Positions 1 through 10,087 of a stretch of 64,000 bases of DNA are shown in pieces. The stretch's first letter is position 1; each line of letters opens with the position of its first letter. The translations under genes were made by a program, and so were the position numbers. The stretch is from Pratylenchus scribneri (Eukaryota; Nematoda; Chromadorea; Rhabditida; Pratylenchidae): assembly GCA_030063045.1 (NCBI GenBank), contig JAQSEB010000047.1:2170001-2234000 (forward strand), given 5' to 3'. The notes below the pieces were generated by a model, which saw nothing but the letters and a program-made list of their open reading frames with translations, was not told the origin of the DNA and ran no database searches.

Positions 1-168
1 CGTGAAGAAGAGCAACTTCGTCAACTGCGAGAAGAAAATAATCGCCGCGAAGCAGAAGTGAGGCGACTGCAGGAGGAACAACGTCGTCGACAATTGCGTC
101 ATCGAGAGCAAAGCCGCCAAGGAATGGCTCGTTGGCGTGCAAATCATTGCAACCGAGGACAACATTGA
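1..168 (+). CDS. 3' end of a coiled-coil protein gene (partial)
   Basis: Frame 1 is open from the window edge to a TGA at 166-168 and encodes the last 55 residues of a protein. The first 40 are almost only Arg, Glu, Gln and Leu with heptad-like spacing (LRQLREENNRREAEVRRLQE), as in a highly charged single-helix or coiled-coil segment. The tail is basic and ends RANHCNRGQH. Likely polyadenylation signals follow (AATAAA at 255-260 and near 200). The rest of the gene lies to the left, so the family cannot be named. The composition suggests a coiled-coil scaffold, but low-complexity R/E-rich tails occur in unrelated proteins. Confidence 0.6.
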   Translation, partial: REEEQLRQLREENNRREAEVRRLQEEQRRRQLRHREQSRQGMARWRANHCNRGQH

Positions 169-254
169 ATGATGATGCGAAAATAAAGAAGAGATGAATG
201 GAAAATAAATAATTTTGTCGACAATATATATCAGTCATAAATGTTTTTCTATTT

Positions 255-260
255 AATAAA
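255..260 (+). terminator. polyadenylation signal AATAAA
   Basis: A canonical AATAAA lies about 90 bases after the stop codon of the partial left-edge gene. Other A-rich AATAAA-like motifs occur near 200-210. Which one is used cannot be told from sequence alone. Confidence 0.45.
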
Positions 261-431
261 GTGCTGTTTGATATAAATTTGTATCTTAACACTATGGCCA
301 ATTATTAATGAAAATTCCCAATTATGATTAGCTAAAATTGACTCATATCATAAGTCCAGACTCCAACTCACGCAAAGGATATACCATGAGGCGTTTAATC
401 GAACTGAGTCTATTCCGGCCGACGCCTGATT

Positions 432-521
432 AGAAAAGCATGGTGTGGCCATTACACAGTGCTTTCGGTTAAAAATGCATGGTGTGGCCATAACACAATG
501 CTTTCGATTGCAGAAGCATGT
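432..521. repeat. two direct copies of a ~43 bp sequence
   Basis: Two adjacent imperfect copies both contain GCATGGTGTGGCCAT followed by ACACA and TGCTTTCG. They differ at a few positions. The following bases (GAAGCATGTGACTAGACAATGC) may be a third, degraded copy. No gene is visible around it. The stretch 169-910 otherwise holds only AT-rich 3' flanking DNA. Confidence 0.6.
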
Positions 522-910
522 GACTAGACAATGCCCTCAATATATTTTCTGGTTTATGGCCATAACTTTTAGTAGATTAGCCATTAGCTTTATGAGTAGA
601 ATAAAATTCCACGAACACGATTTTGCTGAATTCGGCATTTATTTGCAATTTTCCCCTACTAATTCCTATGTCATGAATTTTTAGTGAATTCCATTCCACG
701 GATTATGAGCTTTGAAATGTTATTTATTTCGCATTAAAATGTTTAGGTATATCAACCATCATTAATTAAGCACATTTCCCTTGTCCACATCATTAAACAT
801 CCTCTCGATCAAAATTTAAAATCCCCATTCTCTTATAAATAATGGATCAATAACAATTCTGCCGATATCAATTTGCACTAGATTTATCGTTATTTATATT
901 ATCAAGGATG

Positions 911-2032
911 TCAATTTTTTTTATCTGCTATTTCAATTTTTTTTATCTGCAATTTTTTGGAACATTTTTTTTATCTGCTATTTCAATTCTTTTTATCTGC
1001 AAGGTTTTTTCTCCTTTTCTTTTCCCTTCTTCATGCTTATCTCTCATCCACTTTGCTCTAATGCTTACATAAAAAGGTTCCAGGGGTGCGCGGAAGTCAA
1101 AAAGAAGATGCGCGAGATATCCGGATATATGGGGATTAAGGAGGATTAAGAGGGATTAAGCCCCGAATTTGTTGGGAAATGGCCCGTAGGGCCAGAGGAA
1201 GGTCAGGGAAGTTGGCCGAAGGCCCTGAGACTGGGTGGGATATAGCTAGATATAGGGGGATTAAAGAGGATTAAGGGGATTAAGCCCCGAAATGGATACG
1301 GAATGCCCCGGAAGTCCATGGGAACGTTGGGGAAGTGTAACAGAGGCCTGGAGACTGCGCGGGATTAAACCGGATATAAGGGGATATACGTGGATTAAGG
1401 GGGATTAGGCCCAGAAATGGATGGGCGTGAGTCTTTGTATGGCTGTTTGCTTCCGGCTTCGCGAGAATCCCATTCTCCGAACCCCTAACCCTAATCCCTA
1501 GCCCCTAAGTAAGCTTTATCCGGCTTAATCCCCCTTTATCCACCTTAATCCCCCTATATCTGGCTAAATCCTTTATGCTCCGAACCCCTAGCCCCTAGAT
1601 CCCATGCCGCCCCTAACCATAACCCTAATCCCTAGCCCCTAACTAAGCTTAATCCGGCTTAATCCCCCTATATCCACCTTAATCCCCCTATATCCAGTTT
1701 AATCTCGCGCAATCTCCGGGCCTCTGTTACCTTTCCCTGACCTTCCATTGGCCTTCCGGGCCTTTTCGCATCCATTTCGAGGCTTAATCCCCCTTAATCC
1801 TCCTTAATCCTCATATATCCGGTTATCCCGCGCACCTTCTTTTTGACTTCCGCGCACCCCTGGAACCGTTTATGTAAGCAAGAGAGCAAAGGGAATGAGA
1901 GATAAGCATGAAGAAGGGAAAAGAAAAGGAGAAAAAACCTTGCAGATAAAAAGAATTGAAATAGCAGATAAAAAAAATGTTCCAAAAAATTGCAGATAAA
2001 AAAAATTGAAATAGCAGATAAAAAAAAAATAT
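911..2032. mobile_element. fold-back (long inverted repeat) element, non-autonomous
   Basis: The left arm (about 911-1115) and right arm (about 1830-2032) are near-perfect reverse complements. Both carry the repeated motif TTTTTTTTATCTGC (read as GCAGATAAAAAAA on the right) and the sequence around CCAGGGGTGCGCGGAAGTC. Weaker complementarity continues inward to about 1215 and 1735. The centre is built from short GGGGATTAAG / CTTAATCCCC blocks and stretches such as CCCTAACCCTAATCCC. No transposase is encoded; short open frames here are by-products of the low-complexity arms. The whole unit could fold into a very long hairpin. I could not identify a convincing target-site duplication. Confidence 0.75.
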
Positions 2033-2600
2033 TTGCCTATTATCAAATATTCGCATTGCCGTGTTCAATAGGGTTTATTAGGGTATTTAGAAAAAATTGA
2101 AGGCGTGTGGGCGGAGGAGAAGAATTGAAGCGAAGATTCCGCCAAAGGCAAACTTTTGCCCCCAATTTGTGCCAGCTGTCTTCCATTAAGCCGTAGGACC
2201 CGAAAAGCCTATAAGATAAACATGAGGAAAGAAAGAAGAAGCAAAACGAGGAATGGGGGGAAAAGCCGAATGTGGAACATAAAGCATTTGAGGGAGAATT
2301 GGGCTCTTCGATCACCGATTCATCCCCTTCCATGAGAAGATCAACAAATCGAGGCCTCTTGCTGCTTTTTGTTCCTTCGTCCTTGCATTTTTTTTTCACT
2401 CATTTTCATTGCCTTCCATTTGGTTGCTTTTTTTCTCGACAAATTAATTGGGAAATCATCGCCTCGGCAATCTTTTTCTCACTTTTCGGCTTTCGCCTTC
2501 CCAATTGCACCAACGGCTTTTCATCTTTACCTTCATTCCCACCAATCCCCCCACTATTCAATTCAACAAAATCTGAGGCAAATTTCCTCCACAAATCTAT

Positions 2601-2608
2601 TTTTTCAG
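2601..2608 (+). other. putative trans-splice acceptor upstream of the calponin-like gene
   Basis: TTTTTCAG lies 23 bases before the ATG at 2632, with no plausible upstream coding exon. In nematodes such an acceptor next to the start codon is usually a spliced-leader addition site. It is inferred from position and consensus only. Confidence 0.5.
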
Positions 2609-2631
2609 AACAACCAATTTTTAATTCAAAA

Positions 2632-3645
2632 ATGTCATCCCGAACCACGGCCGGCGGTATTGGTTTCCAGGTGATTGCAAAACAGGCAAGCAAATACAAT
2701 GATCAAGAGGGCGAAATGATCCTGAAATGGGTGAAGAAAATGAGCGGTGAGAACATCAACACCGGCGGAAGCCGTGACAATTTCTACAATTTGCTCAAAG
2801 ATGGAACATTGCTGTGCAAGTGAGTGGCCATTTTTGGATGGGGGAAAACTAGGACATAATTTTGATAGCAAAATTAAACATATTTTCCGAGGGAATAATA
2901 TTTTGTATGTATTTTTGGTTTTCAGATTGGCCAATGGCATTAAGCCTGGAACGGTGAAGAAGATTCAGAATCCGACCGGAGGGAATTTCGCATGCATGGA
3001 GGTGAATGAATGAATGTTTAGGTCAAATGGGACGTATCTGTCCATTAATTACAAATTAGGCAAATTTTCTTGATGAGTCATTCATCACTTATTACTAAAT
3101 GATAAATAACTAATCCATTGTATTTTGATAAACTACGGTATTCATAACCGAAGGGAAAATGGAATGATAAGCCCTCGGGTAAAATTAAATTCTCATATTT
3201 CCAAAAATTTGTTTGTCTTTGAGGATAATTCAAAAACAACCTATTAATTAGGATAAAAATCCCACAAAGTTGGCCGTTGGTTGCAAATTAAATTTAATTA
3301 ATCAAAAATATCAAATTTTCATCAAAATTGGCCCCTTTCAGAACATCAATGCCTTTGTGAAGTTTGCCAAGGAGATGGGCGTGCCAACGGAGGAAACCTT
3401 CCAGGCAATCACCAAAATATGGGAAAAATATTTTTTATTCAAAATTTTCAGTCTGTCGATTTGTTCGAAGCGCGCGACCTCTACTCGGTTTGCATGACAT
3501 TACTATCGCTTGGACGAGTTGTGAGTTGTAGAGGGGGAAATGAATTAAGAATTGACCATTAATTCCTTTAATTTGACCTAATTTTTATTTATTAATTTTT
3601 GTTTTTCAGTTGGAGAAGAAAGGCCAACCAAATCCCTTCCAATGA
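2632..3645 (+). CDS. calponin-homology (transgelin/Mp20-like) muscle protein
   Basis: Five exons give a 143-residue protein: 2632-2819, 2926-3001, 3342-3404, 3452-3520 and 3610-3645, with all phases consistent. The protein is essentially one calponin-homology domain: [11 protein letters not shown], then [18 protein letters not shown], then [20 protein letters not shown], the typical end of the domain. Such proteins bind actin and are usually found in muscle thin filaments. The C-terminus stops soon after the domain (KKGQPNPFQ), so no calponin-type actin-binding repeat is present. The start is the first Met after an acceptor-like tract. Intron 3 (3405-3451) begins GC instead of GT (CAG|gcaatc ... 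ttttcag), which is required to keep the domain in frame. An alternative is a cpn-3-like family member; I give no symbol. Confidence 0.88.
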
Positions 3646-4367
3646 GGCCGAATGGTCACATTAAAATTGCCACAAAAATATTTTTGGAATTGGGCCATCA
3701 ATAACAAGCGGATTTGGCAATATCCATCACATTTTTTGATCTATTAAATGTTTAATCCACCCCCAAAAAATTAGGGCTATTTCCATCCATAAAAAAACAT
3801 GAATTGTTCACCAACATTTTGTGCCCTTCTTTCTCCATCAAATTGCCTGCTGGTTTACCATTAAAATGGATTGCATAAATCACATCCAAGTTGACCATCA
3901 TTCATTCATTTTTTACTCATTCAATCATCCCAAATCCAATTCTCCAAATGAATTAATTGGCTGGGATGCGTGCCAATCTCGGCCATTTGTTGATTGCCCC
4001 CATCCCTCAATCTTCTATTAACTTGTGATTCTTGCATAATGAACTGGAGAAAGGAAATGATGGATTGGCATTTCCTGGACGAGAAAGGTACAAGGGATAG
4101 AGATTATCCTCTTCTCGAAGGGGTCAAGCAATTAGAGGAAGGAGAAGGAATTAAGAAATTTTTGCATACAAAATTACATCATTTCTTATTGGCATTTGGA
4201 ATAATTTTATCTTTTAACTTTGCCTCTAAAATTGCAATTGTTAAGAAATAAGAATTATAAAAGAATTAGCTTAAATGAAGGAAGGAATACTGTATCGTGG
4301 AAAATTTCATTTTTGCCAAAGACAAAATTTATTGAAACACAAAAGAAGTGGAATTATTGCAAAAATA
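3646..4367. other. intergenic, AT-rich, no gene seen
   Basis: This is the 3' flank of the calponin-like gene and the approach to the minisatellite. Short open frames here lack splice context, codon pattern or recognisable domains. Confidence 0.5.
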
Positions 4368-6925
4368 CAAACAGGCGTAAATAGTTGGGGCAAATACAAA
4401 CAGGCTGAATTATTAGGGCAAAATACAAACAGGCGGAATTATTTGGGGCAAAATACAAACAGGCGGAATTAGTTGGGGCAAAATACAAACAGGCGGAATT
4501 AGTTGGGGCAAAATACAAACAGGCGGAATTAGTTGGGGCAAAATACAAACAGGCGGAATTATTTGGGGCAAAATACAAACAGGCGGAATTAGTTGGGGCA
4601 AAATACAAACAGGCGGAATTATTTGGGGCAAAATACAAACAGGCGGAATTATTTGGGGCAAAATACAAACAGGCGGAATTATTTGGGGCAAAATACAAAC
4701 AGGCGGAATTAGTTGGGGCAAAATACAAACAGGCGGAATTAGTTGGGGCAAACTACAAACAGGCGGAATTATTTGGGGCAAAACACAAACAGGCGGAATT
4801 AGTTGGGGCAAAATACAAACAGGCGGAATTATTTGGGGCAAAATACAAACAGGCGGAATTAGTTGGGGCAAAATACAAACAGGCGGAATTATTTGGGGCA
4901 AAATACAAACAGGCGGAATTAGTTGGGGCAAAATACAAACAGGCGGAATTAGTTGGGGCAAACTACAAACAGGCGGAATTATTTGGGGCAAAACACAAAC
5001 AGGCGGAATTAGTTGGGGCAAAATACAAACAGGCGGAATTATTTGGGGCAAAACACAAACAGGCGGAAATAGTTGGGGCAAAACACAAACAGGCGGAATT
5101 ATTTAGGGCAAAATACAAACAGGCGGAATTATTTGGGGCAAAATACAAACAGGCGGAATTATTTAGGGCAAAATACAAACAGGCGGAATTATTTAGGGCA
5201 AAATACAAACAGGCGGAATTAGTTGGGGCAAAATACAAACAGGCGGAATTAGTTGGGGCAAACTACAAACAGGCGGAATTATTTGGGGCAAAACACAAAC
5301 AGGCGGAATTAGTTGGGGCAAAATACCAACAGGCGGAATTATTTGGGGCAAAACACAAACAGGCGGAAATAGTTGGGGCAAAACACAAACAGGCGGAATT
5401 ATTTAGGGCAAAATACAAACAGGCGGAATTATTTGGGGCAAAATACAAACAGGCTGAATTATTTGGGGCAAAATACAAAGAGGCGGAAATAGTGCAAAAA
5501 CACAAACAGGCGGAATTATTTGGGGCAAAATACAAAGAGGCGGAAATAGTGCAAAAACACAAACAGGCTGAATTATTTGGGGCAAAATACAAAGAGGCGG
5601 AAATAGTGCAAAAACACAAACAGGCGGAATTATTTGGGGCAAAATACAAAGAGGCGGAAATAGTGCAAAAACACAAACAGGCGGAATTATTTGGGGCAAA
5701 ATACAAAGAGGCGGAAATAGTGCAAAAACACAAACAGGCTGAATTATTTGGGGCAAAATACAAAGAGGCGGAAATAGTGCAAAAACACAAACAGGCGGAA
5801 TTATTTGGGGCAAAATACAAACAGGCGGAAATAGTGCAAAAACACAAACAGGCGGAATTATTTGGGGCAAAATACAAAGAGGCGGAAATAGTGCAAAAAC
5901 ACAAACAGGCTGAATTATTTGGGGCAAAATACAAAGAGGCGGAAATAGTGCAAAAACACAAACAGGCGGAATTATTTGGGGCAAAATACAAAGAGGCGGA
6001 AATAGTGCAAAAACACAAACAGGCTGAATTATTTGGGGCAAAATACAAAGAGGCGGAAATAGTGCAAAAACACAAACAGGCGGAATTATTTGGGGCAAAA
6101 CACAAACAGGCGGAATTAGTTGGGGCAAAATACCAACAGGCGGAATTATTTGGGGCAAAACACAAACAGGCGGAAATAGTTGGGGCAAAACACAAACAGG
6201 CGGAATTATTTAGGGCAAAATACAAACAGGCGGAATTATTTGGGGCAAAATACAAACAGGCTGAATTATTTGGGGCAAAATACAAAGAGGCGGAAATAGT
6301 GCAAAAACACAAACAGGCGGAATTATTTGGGGCAAAATACAAAGAGGCGGAAATAGTGCAAAAACACAAACAGGCTGAATTATTTGGGGCAAAATACAAA
6401 GAGGCGGAAATAGTGCAAAAACACAAACAGGCTGAATTATTTGGGGCAAAATACAAAGAGGCGGAAATAGTGCAAAAACACAAACAGGCGGAATTATTTG
6501 GGGCAAAATACAAAGAGGCGGAAATAGTGCAAAAACACAAACAGGCTGAATTATTTGGGGCAAAATACAAAGAGGCGGAAATAGTGCAAAAACACAAACA
6601 GGCGGAATTATTTGGGGCAAAATACAAACAGGCGAAAATAGTGCAAAAACACAAATAGGCGGAATTAATTGGGGCAAAATACAAACAGGCGGAAATAGTG
6701 CAAAAACACAAAACAGGCGGAATTATTTGGGGCAAAATACAAACAGGCGGAAATAGTGCAAAAACACAAAACAGGCGGAAATAGTGCAAAAACACAAAAC
6801 AGGCGGAAATAGTGCAAAAATACAAAACAAGCGGAATTATTCTAAGCAAACAGGCGGAATTATTTGAGGCAAAACACAAACAGGCGGAATTATTTGGGGC
6901 AAAACACAAACAGACGGAATTAATG
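4368..6925 (+). repeat. minisatellite array, 30 bp units and 57 bp compound units
   Basis: From about 4368 to 5460 the array repeats a 30 bp unit (CAGGCGGAATTAGTTGGGG then CAAAATACAAA), with AGTT/ATTT and ATAC/ACAC variants. From about 5461 to 6660 it becomes a 57 bp compound unit in which a 30 bp unit alternates with a 27 bp unit containing GAAATAGTGCAAAAACACAAA. A short 30 bp block interrupts this near 6085-6290. The last units are degenerate. All unit lengths divide by three, so long open frames appear on both strands (388 codons on plus, 548 on minus). They have no introns, no start context and mirror each other, so I treat them as array artefacts. Confidence 0.97.
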
Positions 6926-9900
6926 GGTACAAAAAGACAAAAAATCAGAAAATAAAAATGAACAAATCAAATTGGACAAAATATTAAATCAAAATTTTCC
7001 GGAATACCGTATTCCTTCTCTCATTAAATCTAACTAATTCTTTTTCCTTGCATTCCACAATTTTTTCCTTTAATTCAAAACAATTTTGCATTTTTTGAAG
7101 TAACACAAAAATCCACTTTTAAGTAATCCATCGGCAGAATATTTTCTTATTCTCGAAAATATCCACATTAATGGAAAATGCACCACATTTTGATGACCCC
7201 AAAGAAAAACAATTATGCAACAATTTTGTCCGACAATTGCCACCGCCGCCAATCACCCACCTCAATATTATTCTCGCCTCCCTCTTTTAGTGCTGCCATA
7301 AATGGGGACTCTTTGCTTTTCATCTTGCGCAACTATTTCGATTCTCCTCCTTCCAAAAAAACATTCCCCTGGGAATGGCCATAATAACGAAATATGGCGA
7401 CTTCTTTTTTTCTAATTCCAAATTTTGCCGCCACAATCTTCTCCTTTTTTCATCTTCCTGTGCCGATTTTTTCCTCCGATTCTCACCACAAATGTGAGGA
7501 AGGGGGGAAAGGTGGTTGTTGCGGATGACCTCGTTTCATCAGAAGCAGCAAGGCGGCAATCCCCAAATGGCCCAATCCATCGCCTTTGATGTGCCAATGC
7601 CAATCCACAGCCCCCTTCCCCCACACAATCTGTGCCCATCACAAATCGGGGCGGCCATATTTCCGCCGCGCAATTATGGGCTTCGGAAATTGCAAGGGGG
7701 AAACAAATTTGTGCCGACCACTAAAACCAATTCACACACAACAAGCAATCAAAATGAGGCCATTTGGCGGAAAATTTATGTTGAAAAAACCTATCTTATT
7801 GAATCAAGCATCGAATTTTTTGTCGAATTTTTGAATATTTTTGCACAAATTTTTTGACTCTTTGGCCTATTCAATTGAAGAGAACAATGCACATTTTTTG
7901 ATGTGAATTGAACACCCCGGGAAGTTTTCGCCCCAGGGCTATAAAGTCACACGAATAATGGGATTGGAAGGTTTGGATGGTGTAAGGAAAGAAGAAGAAG
8001 AAGACCAGAAGAATGAAGCAAAAGGTAAAGAAGGGAGGATGAGCTGTTGGAAAATGGAAGAAGGTAGGGGGATGGCATTCCCAAATCCTAGCGAATCCGG
8101 CAATTAGCTTGTATAAGGATTTGTGGTAGGAAGAAAAGGGAAATCTGGGATGGGAACACCGAACACCTGAGAGGAACGGAGGGCAAAAAAGTGGATTTGA
8201 TGGTCTCTCTGGATGGACTCTACGAATTTGAATTGGGAGGCGAATTTTTGTGTTAAACCAACTTTTCCTTCATTTAAAACTTCAATTGGTTTCCCGTTTT
8301 CCATTAAAATTTAAATGCCGATAAAAGGTAAGCAATGGTGAAAATTGTTAATTCCACAATTTCATCTTTTACCCATAAACTTTATTAGCCAAAAAATTAA
8401 TGTTGCCGAAAATTATGAGAAAAACAAATTAATGCCGATTTAAATTATCGTAATCGAAACTTGAAAAACGGAAGTACTTTCATTTAGTCCAATTTCTAAT
8501 CTCGTGAATAAACTTGAAATTATTTTTTTTTCTGAAGTAAAGTTCATTTTATCGGTAACCAATTTTCAATGATTGGCGTCATCATTGGTAAGAAATTCTA
8601 CTCGAAAAAGTGCCAATTATCGGTGTGAATTACTCATCAAATGATCATTTCGGTCGGCACACTTTTCATTTGCCCAGCAGAAATAATATTTGGAATAGAC
8701 CGAGATTTAAATGGCCAAAATGGGAGTGGAGGGGCGACGAATACTGTACAAAATGAATGGCACCCCCGACATCATCATCATTGGGGGAAATTGGGTGGAA
8801 AAGGGGGCTAATTGCCGGTCATCTCCTTCCCCCCTTCTCTTCATTTTGTTGACGATGAGGGGAATTTGGGGCGAAAATGAAAACGGATGAGCAGGAAATG
8901 GGGAAAAGGGGGCTAAATGGATGTATGATGAAGAGGAATGGACGAGATTCGAGAGAAGAAGCCCATTAGGATCTCCAAAATTCAATGATTACCCATTTAG
9001 GGCATTATTTACTTTGTCAAAGACGTAAATTATCATATTTTCGTCACCATCTCATTTCCTCACTAAATTTCAACTTGAATTCCTTACTTTTTACTCCAAA
9101 TAGAATCCTTCAAATTCGACAATTTCACATTTTTGGCACTCGAAAATAAATTCATCTGAATTCACTGATATTCACCAAAATACCCATTATCAAGCTTATC
9201 ACTGGGGTAGGTCAAAGTCTGTTTTATACCTGGTTTTTCGTAAAATCCGGCTTTAATTTCATCGATTTTCGAAACCGAAACCGATTTTGATCCACCAACC
9301 TAGCCTTTGTAATTTCTTCATTAATTTCAACTTGAATTCTTCATTTTATTCCTTCGGTTGCCATGCCATCTTCTTCTTCTTCCAATTTCCCTTCCGGGCC
9401 TTTCCTTTTTTTACAATCATTGAAGGAAAAAAAGTCTCCGCCCATTTTCTGCTGTCCTTGCGGAAACTGTAATCGCTGGGGAAAGGGAGGGAAAAAACAA
9501 CAAACACACACATTCACCATTCATTTTCCCTCTTGTGAAAGGAGGCGTTGGAGCGTACCAAAAATGAATGGTTGGGTGATGAGACGAGGATTTCGCCGAT
9601 TTGCGCAATCTTGGCGAGATGGTGTGCCCAATAGAGGGAATGTGAAAATGACCCACCATTAGAAAAAAACCCAAATGTTCCTCCAATCTCCAAAAATGTT
9701 TTTCCTTCCCAAATCCGGGCCCTTCCCTATTCCCTTTCATCACATTCCCCTGCCGGCCACTTCCCCTTCCTCCTTCCTTTGAATGTTCAGTTTGACGGAT
9801 AGATTACATGTTTGGTTGGTGGGGGAGAAGGTCGGCTGGCCCCAGCAATGTCCGAAATATCCGAATTTTTCACCGCCAGCCAGCCCCCAGTATACAGCCT

Positions 9901-10087
9901 AAATCGGCCCTCATTTATTTTTGTGTTTGCTTTGATGGGAAAGCAGCGGCGGCTTTGAAGGCGCGTTCGGGAAGTGCCAATTTTCTCATTTTTTTTTCGT
10001 GTTTTCCCCTTCCTGAATTCTTTCCCTTTTCCCTTTGTGGAATTTATAGCCTTTTCTAAGCTTTAAAATTCCGAAAAATTTCTTCAA
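6926..10087. other. 3.2 kb intergenic region upstream of the Sp-like gene
   Basis: No supportable gene. The DNA alternates between AT-rich stretches and more GC-rich pyrimidine/purine tracts (for example 7430-7760, 8700-8980, 9360-9780). Open frames of 60-113 codons occur on both strands, overlap each other and show no domain. It probably contains upstream regulatory DNA of the transcription-factor gene at 10088. Confidence 0.4.

Noticed and set aside
1480..1660. Interstitial telomere from CCCTAACCCTAATCCC blocks
   Set aside because: The repeats are short, irregular and inside a fold-back element. Nematode telomeres are usually TTAGGC.
2272..2631. N-terminal extension of the calponin-like protein from an upstream Met
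   Set aside because: The extension is rich in Phe and low-complexity sequence, an acceptor-like tract lies just before Met 2632, and the family starts near the calponin domain.
5263..6909. 548-codon minus frame and 388-codon plus frame in the first minisatellite
   Set aside because: Both arise because the 30 and 57 bp units are multiples of three. Frames are open on both strands at once, and the related 28 bp array at 63795 breaks frame.
4368..6925. CRISPR-like array (regular repeats)
   Set aside because: The spacers are repeats themselves rather than unique sequences, there are no cas genes, and the host is a eukaryote.
7412..7857. Small gene upstream of the Sp-like gene
   Set aside because: Plus and minus frames overlap, the C-terminal half turns AT-rich, and there are no splice or domain signals.
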